Below are positions 47,880 to 57,013 of a stretch of DNA of 64,000 nt, piece by piece (position 1 is the stretch's first letter; each line of letters begins with the position of its first letter). The notes beneath the pieces were generated by a model. It was given only the letters and a program-made list of their open reading frames with translations. It was not told the origin of the DNA and made no database searches. The position numbers were made by a program, and so were the translations under genes. The DNA is from Anaerolineaceae bacterium. GTDB lineage: Bacteria; Chloroflexota; Anaerolineae; Anaerolineales; Anaerolineaceae. The DNA lies in the NCBI GenBank assembly GCA_016841365.1, contig JAENZI010000014.1:1-64000 (forward strand). The letters are read 5' to 3'.

Positions 47880-48700
47880 TCTTTGTGTTGCACTTGATAT
47901 TCTCTATCATAACACCGGGTAATCTTTCCGTGGTATTTTTGCAGCATTTTGAATGCGCTTGAAATGTGATGGAAATTGGCTTTGCTGAAGATATTCTTGC
48001 GCCCCTCAGCAAGGTGGATGTGATAAGCCTGCGCTTTGGGTAAATAACACACCCGCCAGCCATTTTGCCATAAGCGGCAGCAAAGGTCTTCATCTTCAAA
48101 ATATAAGAAGAAACGCTCGTCCATCAACCCCACCTGGTCGAGGGCGGTTTTGCGCAAGATCATGACCGCGCCTGTGACCCAATCGACATCCGTCAGACCC
48201 GTGAAGTTGACGTCTTTCATCAAATAGCGCTCGACAGCGGGTAGTTTGGGGAGCAAACTGTCAATATGCAGGGCGCGCATCACCAAAACGAAAAAGGAGG
48301 CAAACCGCCGGCGTGATGGCTGAACCGAACCGTCAGGGTCCAAGAGTTGGGGGCCGGCTGCCCCAACCTTGGGGTGATGCTCCATAGCAGATACCAGCCC
48401 ATCAACCATACCGGGCTGGCAGGTCACATCCGGGTTGAGGAGCAAATAATAATCGTATGCAGGGTGCTGACGGATGGCCATATTGATGTTGCTGGCAAAA
48501 CCTTTGGGTGTTTCGTTTTCGATCAGTTCAACCTGGGGGTAGTTAGATCCGATCCAGGTAGTGGTCGCCGCTTCTGGCAGATTATTGACCACAATTACCT
48601 TATGGTCGCTCTCAATAGGCGAGGTCATCAGCGACTCAATCGTCTCTCTGAGCATGTCGCCATGCTGATGATTAATGATAATGACTGCCAGTTGGGTCAT
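47876..48700 (-). CDS. Glycosyltransferase family 2
   Basis: AVIIINHQHGDMLRETIESL, LLLNPDVTCQPG, DWVTGAVMILRKTALDQVGLMDERFFLYFEDEDLCCRL; overlaps the next gene start. Confidence 0.92.
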   Translation of the reverse strand: MTQLAVIIINHQHGDMLRETIESLMTSPIESDHKVIVVNNLPEAATTTWIGSNYPQVELIENETPKGFASNINMAIRQHPAYDYYLLLNPDVTCQPGMVDGLVSAMEHHPKVGAAGPQLLDPDGSVQPSRRRFASFFVLVMRALHIDSLLPKLPAVERYLMKDVNFTGLTDVDWVTGAVMILRKTALDQVGLMDERFFLYFEDEDLCCRLWQNGWRVCYLPKAQAYHIHLAEGRKNIFSKANFHHISSAFKMLQKYHGKITRCYDREYQVQHKE

Positions 48701-48787
48701 AAGCGTGTGTGATCTGTAAAACTTGAATTGGTGATTCCGATTCTACCATAGCGTTGATATGCTGATTTAGGCTGGGGCAGCCTCCTG

Positions 48788-49456
48788 TCAACGTTCGCCG
48801 CGTGCCTCTGCTTGCAATTGCTCATAAAAAGCCAGTAAAAAGGCATGCCGAGCTTCTGCCAGCGCTTTGCCGCTGTCTGTGAACATGCGGTCTTTGACTT
48901 TTTGCAGTTTGAACAAGAACTCATGGTAAGAAGAATGCGGTTCACCCGGGAGCTTCTCCCCGGTTTTCAGGAACTGATCGGAGGGTTCAGTATATGCCGG
49001 CTGCCCGTCGAGGGCAGCATACGCGATGGTACGGGCAGCGCCAATCGCGCCCAGTACATCCAGTTTGTCAGCATCAAACAACACCTGCGCTTCCAGTGTT
49101 TCGGGTTTATTCTCCTGCCCTCTAAAGCGGTGTGCAAGGATGCAATCTTTGACTGCACGGATTTTATGATCCGGCCAGCCCTTTTTTGCGAGCACTTCTC
49201 CTGCGAATTTGGCTGATGTGATATGGTGTTCAGCGCGCTGTGAACCTTCTCCGCCTGGCGCACTGCCGCGTGAATCGTGCAGCAGTGCGGCTGCCTGTAC
49301 GATTCCGAGGTCAGCCCCTTCAGCTTTTGCCAGCCGGGTGGCAACCTGAAAGACACGCAGGACATGATCGAAATCATGCACCGGGTCAGCGTCTTGATAC
49401 CATGAGCGTGCTTCTTCTATTGTGATCTGTTCCAATGTGTTTTCTCCCGCTGCCAC
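48788..49456 (-). CDS. HD-domain hydrolase
   Basis: DFDHVLRVFQVATRLA...AALLHDSRG...DADKLDVLGAIG. Confidence 0.85.
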   Translation of the reverse strand: MAAGENTLEQITIEEARSWYQDADPVHDFDHVLRVFQVATRLAKAEGADLGIVQAAALLHDSRGSAPGGEGSQRAEHHITSAKFAGEVLAKKGWPDHKIRAVKDCILAHRFRGQENKPETLEAQVLFDADKLDVLGAIGAARTIAYAALDGQPAYTEPSDQFLKTGEKLPGEPHSSYHEFLFKLQKVKDRMFTDSGKALAEARHAFLLAFYEQLQAEARGER

Positions 49457-49459
49457 AGG

Positions 49460-49645
49460 CTACGGCAGGCTGATGTTGAACCATCCCAAAAAGTAACCGC
49501 CAGCCAGTAGCATTGCAATGATGACTAAACCGATGCGAATAATGCGCCAAGCAAATTTGAGGATGGTTCGCAGGATAAAGATGCCTGCCACTAAAATGAG
49601 TCCGCCGGTGATGATCGTGATGATGTTTTGTGTGGTTTCTGTCAT
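49460..49645 (-). CDS. Small two-helix membrane protein
   Basis: MTETTQNIITIITGGLILVAGIFILRTILKFAWRIIRIGLVIIAMLLAGGYFLGWFNISLP; same-strand neighbours. Confidence 0.6.
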   Translation of the reverse strand: MTETTQNIITIITGGLILVAGIFILRTILKFAWRIIRIGLVIIAMLLAGGYFLGWFNISLP

Positions 49646-49687
49646 TAAGCCCTCAACCTTGTAAACGGAAAAACTTTGTCGTGATGA

Positions 49688-50959
49688 TCAGACAGGGTAA
49701 ACCCTGCCCCTTTTGATCACTTTGGATACAAGATTGATGCCGAAACGATAACCTAAGTGTTGGTAGTCGTCCACATTCAATATGAGGAGGTCTGCCTGTT
49801 TGCCGGGTTCAAGCGACCCGACCTGATTCGCCAGGTTCAGGGCTGCGGCTGCGTTGATTGTCGCGGCTGCAATCGCCTGGGCGGGGGTCAGCCCGATCTT
49901 GCGGCAGGCGAGTGCCAGGATAAATTGCATTGATTCACACCAGGATGTGCCCGGGTTAATGTCTGTCGCCAGTGCCAAAATGCCGCCAGCATCCAGAATA
50001 TCTTTGGCGGGGGTGAATTCGTCTTCGTCCAGCCCGAACGGCGTGCCCGGCAGGGAAACAGCCACGGTATCTGACTGCCCCAGCGCACGGATATCGGCTG
50101 AGGAGGTCTTGACCAGGTGATCAGCCGAAGCGGCGCCCAATTCTGCAGCTAGGGCTGCACCGCCCAAATTCTTAAATTCATCCGCGTGGATTTTTAGGGG
50201 AAACCCAAGCTTACGTGCTTTCTCAAGGATTTGGCGGGATTGCGCCAGGTCAAAAGCGCCGTCTTCACAAAACACATCCACAAAGGGCAGGCTGTTCTGT
50301 GGTTGATTGTTCTTCCACCACTGCGCAAGCTCGGGCAGCATCTCATTGCAGATCAAGTCCACATAGGCTTGGGGGTTGTGCTTGAACTCAGGCGGCACGG
50401 CGTGCGCCGCTAAAAAGGTTGGCACTAATTGAAGGGGACCTTCTATATCAAGGGCGAGGATTGCTTTAAGCTGATCCATTTCAGAATCAAAGGTTAGCCC
50501 GTAACCCGTCTTGACTTCTGCGGTTGTTGTTCCGTGATAGAAAGACGTCAAGGCTCGTTGACGGGTTTGGTGCAGAAGTTCCTCCACTGAGGCAGCCCGG
50601 GTGGCGTTGACCGTCGAGAGGATTCCGCCGCCTGCGGCTAAGATTTCCATATAGGTCTTCCCTTGCAGGCGCATCGTAAACTCTGCAGCCCTGTCGCCAG
50701 CCCAGATGAGGTGGGTGTGCGGGTCGACAAAGCCGGGCATGACCACCTGCTGCACGGCGTCTAGTTTTTCTGCGTCGGGGTAGTTTGCAAGCAGGCTCTG
50801 GCTGTCACCGACCGCCAGGATGGTCTCTCCCTCAACTGCCACTGCGCCGTTTGGGATGATGCCCAGCTTGCCCAGTTTCCATCCGCGTTGCAGCCCGCCG
50901 CGCAGTGTGAGAACCTGGGAGGCGTTATAGATGAGAAGGATTTTCTTGTTTTCTATCAT
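49688..50959 (-). CDS. hutI: Imidazolonepropionase
   Basis: VMPGFVDPHTHLIWAGDRAAEFTMRLQGKTYMEILAAGGGI, KIHADEF, ATDINPGTSWCESMQFIL. Confidence 0.94.
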   Translation of the reverse strand: MIENKKILLIYNASQVLTLRGGLQRGWKLGKLGIIPNGAVAVEGETILAVGDSQSLLANYPDAEKLDAVQQVVMPGFVDPHTHLIWAGDRAAEFTMRLQGKTYMEILAAGGGILSTVNATRAASVEELLHQTRQRALTSFYHGTTTAEVKTGYGLTFDSEMDQLKAILALDIEGPLQLVPTFLAAHAVPPEFKHNPQAYVDLICNEMLPELAQWWKNNQPQNSLPFVDVFCEDGAFDLAQSRQILEKARKLGFPLKIHADEFKNLGGAALAAELGAASADHLVKTSSADIRALGQSDTVAVSLPGTPFGLDEDEFTPAKDILDAGGILALATDINPGTSWCESMQFILALACRKIGLTPAQAIAAATINAAAALNLANQVGSLEPGKQADLLILNVDDYQHLGYRFGINLVSKVIKRGRVYPV

Positions 50960-50974
50960 GGCACTCCTTCCTGA

Positions 50975-51697
50975 TTATACCAATGGCCAAGGGTAGGCAC
51001 GCCGGTCTTCGGGCGGCAGCGGGAAGGTGCCTGCCTTGAGCAAGGCGGCTGCCCGTTGGTGGAGTGCGTCGATTTCATCACCGGATAGGTAAGGTTTGAG
51101 GGATCGGTGAAAATCAGCGCCCGGGGATAAGCTTGGGATGAAGTTTTCGAGGTCTTGTTGGAGTGGATCAGGAATGGGTTTGCCTGCATGATCCCACACC
51201 ACGGTGCGGAGTTTATCTTCCACGTGAAAGCTCAACCCATGGTCGATCAGCCACAGGTTGCCATCCGGGTCAATCAGCAGGTGGCCGGCTTTGCGGTCGG
51301 CGTTGTTGATCAGCAGGTCAAAAAGCATTACCTGTGGCAGGCGTGCCTGGTCAGCTTCTTTAAAATTGAAGTAGTGGTATTCGGGTTCGTGTTCGATGAA
51401 AACCTGGACGGAACCCGGTCCCATCGGGGCATTCTTGGTGCGGAAGACCGTTGCCGGCACAAACTCCCAGCCCAAACCTTCACTCACGAGGTAGGCTGCC
51501 ACCTCTCGCCGAGCCAATGTGTGCGGCGGGAAGTCCCACAGCGGCCGTTCACCTTTGAGCGGTTTATACACCGTCTTCAAGGTCAGGTCTTTAAATTGGC
51601 AGATTCCGAGGAAGGTATAGTTTGATCCATAGAGAAATTGACCTTCCACGCGCATTTTGCCTTCATGCAGCGCTGAAAGGATCAGATCTTTTTCCAT
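50975..51697 (-). CDS. SCO1664-family (PI3/4-kinase-like fold) protein
   Basis: VYKPLKGERPLWDFPPHTLARREVAAYLVSEGLGWEFVPATVFR...DLLINNADRKAGHLLID...LWLIDHGLSFH. Confidence 0.8.
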   Translation of the reverse strand: MEKDLILSALHEGKMRVEGQFLYGSNYTFLGICQFKDLTLKTVYKPLKGERPLWDFPPHTLARREVAAYLVSEGLGWEFVPATVFRTKNAPMGPGSVQVFIEHEPEYHYFNFKEADQARLPQVMLFDLLINNADRKAGHLLIDPDGNLWLIDHGLSFHVEDKLRTVVWDHAGKPIPDPLQQDLENFIPSLSPGADFHRSLKPYLSGDEIDALHQRAAALLKAGTFPLPPEDRRAYPWPLV

Positions 51698-51708
51698 GGC
51701 GATGACTT

Positions 51709-52248
51709 TCAGGGGGTAGTTTTATGCCCGTTGTTTTTCGGTGAAAATTCACCGGGAGGGAGGATCGGTTCTCCTGTTGAAGGCCAGACTGGCCTGCCCC
51801 GGCTGGCGAGTTCGATGCCCCAGCGGCCCATTGCCCATAATTGCGATCGTGTGCACCAAAAGCGGATTTCGCTGGCTTCTTCTTCAGTGTTTTCTGACGC
51901 ATCAATCGGCACTTCTTTAGCAATCAAGATCATGCGGTCCTGTTGGGTGTCGTAGGCCAGGCTCAACTCCCCCACACGGAAAAGCGGGTCCAGCGGCGGC
52001 TCGAGCAGCATCTGTTCCTCTTTATAATTTGGCGAAGCGTCTGTCATGCCGGGGATCTTCTCCTGCAATTCAGACATGAGGTTTTCGATGGCGAGCGCTA
52101 AGGTTTGCACCTGGAATTTTTCAACCAGTAAGGTGATGACCTGCTCTGCGTTGCGTCCCTGAAGGTAGAAAACGCGTTCTCCGGGTTTGCCAATGGCATC
52201 AACGGTGATATGGGTAACTGGATTCAAATCGATATTAATCCGGGACAT
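51709..52248 (-). CDS. DUF3090 family protein
   Basis: GKPGERVFYLQGRNAEQVITLLVEKFQVQTLALAIENLMSEL and FRVGELSLAYDTQQDRMILIAKE. Confidence 0.8.
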   Translation of the reverse strand: MSRINIDLNPVTHITVDAIGKPGERVFYLQGRNAEQVITLLVEKFQVQTLALAIENLMSELQEKIPGMTDASPNYKEEQMLLEPPLDPLFRVGELSLAYDTQQDRMILIAKEVPIDASENTEEEASEIRFWCTRSQLWAMGRWGIELASRGRPVWPSTGEPILPPGEFSPKNNGHKTTP

Positions 52249-52340
52249 ACTCTTCCATTCAATTCAATACCCTCTTCATTATGAAGGCGTTCCCATTCCT
52301 TTGTTAAGGCTTTCTTTTGCTTTGCGCTTAATGTTCTCAT
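52224..52340 (-). CDS. Small hypothetical ORF, 38 aa (absent from the ORF track)
   Basis: MRTLSAKQKKALTKEWERLHNEEGIELNGRVCPGLISI*; SD AGGAG-N6-ATG. Confidence 0.4.
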   Translation of the reverse strand: MRTLSAKQKKALTKEWERLHNEEGIELNGRVCPGLISI

Positions 52341-52349
52341 ATCAGACTC

Positions 52350-52508
52350 CTATCTAACCTTGACGAACAAAATTGCTTCTTCTTGGGGGTTTCCAAATTC
52401 GTCTTCATACCATCCCGCTTGTAATTCATAATTGAAAACAGGGATGGTAAACCATCCTCCCCAATCTTCCCCAAACTTACATATCAGCCTATGTAAAAGA
52501 TGTTTCAT
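52350..52508 (-). CDS. Small hypothetical ORF, 52 aa (absent from the ORF track)
   Basis: MKHLLHRLICKFGEDWGGWFTIPVFNYELQAGWYEDEFGNPQEEAILFVKVR*; overlaps the end of the 101-aa ORF. Confidence 0.45.
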   Translation of the reverse strand: MKHLLHRLICKFGEDWGGWFTIPVFNYELQAGWYEDEFGNPQEEAILFVKVR

Positions 52509-52794
52509 TTAACTCATCCAATCTTTTGAATAAATCGGGGTGAATTTCTCGTGCCTGTTTTTCGCTGATGCGTTTACAATACTTTTCAATATATTCTCGT
52601 GAGATTGCACTCCATACCACGGGGCAATTACCATATTCATATATTCCCCCGAACCCTTCGAGCAATTCTGAAGACGGGGATGTGCCGAGCAAAACAGCAC
52701 ATACCGTACCCATGTGGTAACCCAACGCCTTACGGGTTGCTTTGTTTTTTAATGTTGTGGTTTCGTATTCTAAATAAAAGCGAAAGTTTTTCAT
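52489..52794 (-). CDS. Hypothetical protein, 101 aa
   Basis: Open frame with protein-like composition; SD-like AAGGAAGGCACAAATG upstream. Confidence 0.55.
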   Translation of the reverse strand: MKNFRFYLEYETTTLKNKATRKALGYHMGTVCAVLLGTSPSSELLEGFGGIYEYGNCPVVWSAISREYIEKYCKRISEKQAREIHPDLFKRLDELNETSFT

Positions 52795-52913
52795 TTGTGC
52801 CTTCCTTGGATTTTACCAGAATTGAGCTTCAATGGTTAGCATAGACCATACGATAGATGAATGATTTTTGTTAATTGTTAAATTGTGGATGGTGTGAAAC
52901 GGGTGCAGAAATA

Positions 52914-55900
52914 TTATCCCAGCGGTGCAATTTGGATATTGTTTGGCCCCATTAGTCCTTTGAGCTTGTTAACCAGCGGTTCAGTTAAACCAGTGGTCGC
53001 ATTTGGGAAGTCAATCTCATACCACAAACCATTCTCTCTGACACGGAAGGCGAATTGGTCCTGCCCTGGGCGGGAGACGAGGATGTCGTGGATCCTGCGC
53101 AGTCGCAGCACATCCTGGCGCTTATCTCCGCAAGAATCGATGGTGATGTAAACACAGCGCGGATTTTGATCTTGATGGGGTAGCGGATCGGGCTTCGGTA
53201 AAGTCGCCGTCAGGACATGAAACCCCTGATGAGGCGCTTCCATCACCTGGGTCTCAACAGAGGATGCCGAGGACTGATACTGGGCTGATCGTGCATAGTT
53301 TCCGTTGGGAGAAGAATCAGGCGTTGAACCATTGCCTGAGACTGAGCGTTTGTTTGGTTCAGAAGATGACGATTGTGCGGTTTCAGTTTGATGAGGATCC
53401 GGATCTTCTCTGCGTTCTGTTTCGTCGGGTTGGGATGGCTCATCATCACCATCATCATCATCGGTATCGTCAATCTCGATGGGGTCCACTTCGTCAAAGG
53501 GCAGATTTGGCAAGAAGTCATCCAGAAAATCATCTTCAGGAATCTCTACTGGGCGCTGCTCTGGCAGATTAGCACATTGCGCTTTGAGCTCGTCAAGTGA
53601 AACTGGCGTGATGCTGTCTACCAAGATCTTTGGGTCCCCCTGACCTGCATCCACATGCCCCTCAACCTGCAAAATGCTATCCATTTCCATCAGGTGATAA
53701 CACTTCTCCCATACCTGAGGGAAGATCACCAAATCCATCTTGCCATAAAGGTCTTCGAGGGTGGCAAACGCCATGTTGTTGCCGTTCTTTGTGAGGTGCT
53801 GCCTGAAGCGATCCACCATCCCGGCGACAGTAATTTTTTCACGGTCACCCGCCTCTGCAAGCTGATGCGAGAAATGGGTGCAGCGGTTAACCAGGATCTT
53901 TTGATAAGGAGTGAGGGGATGATCGGAGACATACAGGCCGAGCAGTTCGCGTTCCCAGTTGAGTTCCTCGCGTTTATCGGTGTATGCAGGCGGGTTCAGC
54001 TTGATCTGGTCCTGCACCGCATTGCCGCCGCCAAAAAGCATCAATTGACCGGCTTCTTTTGCCCTGAAATAGCTGCTGCTGACGGCAATGATCCGCTCAA
54101 GATCCTGTAATAGCGCCTGGCGCGCGCCGAAGCGGTCCATACTCCCGACTTTGATCAGGCATTCCAACGGGCGGCGGCCGACCTGGCGCATGTCCACCCG
54201 GTGTGCAAAATCGGTCAGGTCCTTGAATGGGCTGTCTTGCCGGGCTTCGAGGATCAGTGCAACCGGGTTTTCGCCGACGTTCTTAATCGCACCCAGCCCA
54301 AAGCGGATGGCAGGATCTCCCTGTTCCCGATCCTCGATCGTGAAATCATATCCGCTGGAGTTGACGTCCGGCGGCAGCACATCGATCCCCATGGCGCGGC
54401 AGTCTGCCACATAGGTGGCGACCTTGTCCGCATCGTTCTTCCACGCGGAGAGCAGGGCGGTCATATATTCGATAGTGTAGTGGTATTTGAGGTAGCCGGT
54501 TTGGACGGCGATCACGCCGTAATCGGCTGCGTGACTTTTGTTGAAGCCATAGCGGGCGAAGTTTTCCCAGTCCGTGAAGATCTGTTCGGCATCGCGCTGG
54601 TCGATGTTGCCGAATTCCTGGGCACCTTTAATGAACTTCCGCCGGTGGGCGTTTAGCTGTTTGAGTTTCTTTTTAGCAATGGCTTTACGCAAACTGTCGG
54701 CGTCGCTGGCCTCATACCCTGCCAGGCGCATCGCCGCCTGCATAATTTGTTCCTGGTAGATGGGAATACCAAAGGTGTCTTTGAAAATTGGTTCAAGGGA
54801 TGGATGCCGGTAGGTTGGTTTTTCCTTGCCATGCATACGGTGGATATAGTCCGGGATGAATTGCATCGGACCCGGGCGGTAGAGGGCGATCATCGCGATC
54901 ACATGCGCCAGTTCCTGCGGTTTCATCTCAGTGATGTAGCGGGTCATCCCCGTGCCTTCCAGTTGGAACATGCCGATGGTATGTCCCTGGCTGATAAATT
55001 CGAAGACTTCGGGGTCATCGGTGGGAATTGAGCGCAGGTCAAAGGATTTGCCGTGCCGCTCCTGGATCAAGTCGCAGGCTTTTGACATAATGGTCAGCGT
55101 GGTCAATCCCAAAAAGTCCACCTTGAGCAGACCCAGGTGGTCCACCACCGACATTTCATATTGGGTGACGGTTTTAACCGGGTTATCATCCGCCTGGTTT
55201 GTTGGGCGGTGCAGGGGCACGTATTCGATGATCGGCTCATCGGTGATGATCACACCGGCGGCGTGGGTGCCCGCATTTCTGACGGTGCCTTCCATCTGGC
55301 TGGCGGTATCTATCAAATCTTTGTAATACCCTGCAGATTGATAGACCTGCTGCAGATCCGTTGAGCTTTCAAGCACCTCTTTGATTGTGACAGGTTTGCC
55401 TGGGATCGCCGGAATTAGCTTGGCGACTTTATCGACCTCGCTGATGGGGATATCCATCACCCGGCCGACATCCCTGATTGCTGCCCGGGCACCCAAGGTG
55501 CCAAAGGTGATGATCTGTGCGACCTTGTCCTCGCCGTATTTTTCGGCGCAATACTGCATCATCTCCGCCCGGCGGTCATCTTGAAAATCAAGGTCAATAT
55601 CGGGCATATTCACACGGCCTTTTTGCAAGAAGCGTTCAAACATCAGGTCGTGTTCAATGGGGTCGATCAGGTTGATATCCAGCGAATAAGCAACAAGAGA
55701 ACCGGCTGCAGAACCGCGGGCGTTATACCAGATGCCCTTCTCTTTGGCGTGGTTGCACAGGTCCCAAACGATCAAGAAATAGGCATCAAAGCCCATCTCG
55801 TGGATCACGTCCAATTCATAATTGAGCCGTTCTTGGATTTGGGTGTCAGAGGCACGCTCGCCGTAGATGCGCTGCAATCCTTCCTGGCATAACTGGCGCA

Positions 55901-56789
55901 GATAAGTCTGTGCGGTTTCGTTTTGTGGGACGGTGAATAACGGCAGGTGGTAACCGGTGGGGCTCAAATCAACATCGCAACGCTCTGCGATCATCAAAGT
56001 GTTTTCAATCGCACCGGGGATGTCGCCAAACAGGGCTTGCATCTCCTCAGGGGTGCGTAAATAATAGGAGTCATCGTCCATACGCATACGGTCAGGGTCG
56101 GCGATCAGGCTGCCAGTCTGGATCGCAAGCAGGATATCTTGCAGTTTAGCGTCATCACGGTTGATGTAATGGACGTCATTTGCAGCGATAAACTTCACCT
56201 GGTGGCGGTTGCCCAGGTCGACCAGGCGCTGGTTGATCTGCGGCAAACCGGGGATCTGGTGAGATTGAAGTTCAAGGAAAAATCGGTCCTCCCCGAAGAC
56301 ATCCAGATACCATTTGAGGATCCTTTCAGCTCGCTCGATATCGTTGTTTGCGAGTGCACGCGGAATCTCACCCGATAGGCAGGCGCTGGTTGCTATTAAA
56401 CCCTCACTGTGGGCTTTAAGATAGGCTTTGTCAATCCTTGGGCGGTAATAAAATCCTTCAAGTTGGGATGCGGAAGCAATTTTTAACAGGTTTTTATACC
56501 CGGCCATGTTCTCAGCCAGAAGCAGCAGGTGCGATGCACGTTTATCGCGCAGCGAGTCGCGGTCGGTCATTTTGCGGGGGGCAAGGTAGGTTTCAAGCCC
56601 GATGATCGGTTTGATTCCGGCTTCTTTGGCGGCGTTGAAGAATTCAACGGTGCCATACATGGTGCCGTGATCGGTCAGTGCCACCGCCGGCATCCCTAAT
56701 TCTTTAACACGCGCAACCAGCGGCCTGATTTTACTGAAGCCGTCTAAGATCGAATAAGTTGAGTGCACGTGCAAATGAACAAAAGACAT
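52914..56789 (-). CDS. dnaE: DNA polymerase III alpha subunit
   Basis: PHP domain FVHLHVHSTYSILDG, polymerase PDIDLDFQDDRR, clamp-like QLMLF; start chosen at MSFVHLHVHS. Confidence 0.96.
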   Translation of the reverse strand: MSFVHLHVHSTYSILDGFSKIRPLVARVKELGMPAVALTDHGTMYGTVEFFNAAKEAGIKPIIGLETYLAPRKMTDRDSLRDKRASHLLLLAENMAGYKNLLKIASASQLEGFYYRPRIDKAYLKAHSEGLIATSACLSGEIPRALANNDIERAERILKWYLDVFGEDRFFLELQSHQIPGLPQINQRLVDLGNRHQVKFIAANDVHYINRDDAKLQDILLAIQTGSLIADPDRMRMDDDSYYLRTPEEMQALFGDIPGAIENTLMIAERCDVDLSPTGYHLPLFTVPQNETAQTYLRQLCQEGLQRIYGERASDTQIQERLNYELDVIHEMGFDAYFLIVWDLCNHAKEKGIWYNARGSAAGSLVAYSLDINLIDPIEHDLMFERFLQKGRVNMPDIDLDFQDDRRAEMMQYCAEKYGEDKVAQIITFGTLGARAAIRDVGRVMDIPISEVDKVAKLIPAIPGKPVTIKEVLESSTDLQQVYQSAGYYKDLIDTASQMEGTVRNAGTHAAGVIITDEPIIEYVPLHRPTNQADDNPVKTVTQYEMSVVDHLGLLKVDFLGLTTLTIMSKACDLIQERHGKSFDLRSIPTDDPEVFEFISQGHTIGMFQLEGTGMTRYITEMKPQELAHVIAMIALYRPGPMQFIPDYIHRMHGKEKPTYRHPSLEPIFKDTFGIPIYQEQIMQAAMRLAGYEASDADSLRKAIAKKKLKQLNAHRRKFIKGAQEFGNIDQRDAEQIFTDWENFARYGFNKSHAADYGVIAVQTGYLKYHYTIEYMTALLSAWKNDADKVATYVADCRAMGIDVLPPDVNSSGYDFTIEDREQGDPAIRFGLGAIKNVGENPVALILEARQDSPFKDLTDFAHRVDMRQVGRRPLECLIKVGSMDRFGARQALLQDLERIIAVSSSYFRAKEAGQLMLFGGGNAVQDQIKLNPPAYTDKREELNWERELLGLYVSDHPLTPYQKILVNRCTHFSHQLAEAGDREKITVAGMVDRFRQHLTKNGNNMAFATLEDLYGKMDLVIFPQVWEKCYHLMEMDSILQVEGHVDAGQGDPKILVDSITPVSLDELKAQCANLPEQRPVEIPEDDFLDDFLPNLPFDEVDPIEIDDTDDDDGDDEPSQPDETERREDPDPHQTETAQSSSSEPNKRSVSGNGSTPDSSPNGNYARSAQYQSSASSVETQVMEAPHQGFHVLTATLPKPDPLPHQDQNPRCVYITIDSCGDKRQDVLRLRRIHDILVSRPGQDQFAFRVRENGLWYEIDFPNATTGLTEPLVNKLKGLMGPNNIQIAPLG

Positions 56790-56972
56790 ATCAAAAAAGC
56801 CACAAATAAGTTGTATGGATAAAAAGTGCGTCCTGCCCACCTGATCAAGGACGCCTCTCTTTATTGAATTATAGCATGTGGGCGCGCCAACAAAACCCTT
56901 CTTTCTTAAAGATTGGTTTATTTTAAGATAGGTTTTTTGATGGTATGAATTGGCGAGACGTTAAAACAAAAA

Positions 56973-56996
56973 AGCGAAGGGCATTCGCCCTTCGCT
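56973..56996 (-). terminator. Intrinsic terminator downstream of the RNase J gene
   Basis: AGCGAAGGGC-ATTC-GCCCTTCGCT followed by a T run on the minus strand. Confidence 0.9.
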
Positions 56997-57013
56997 ATCT
57001 GTGTTTTTTAGTC

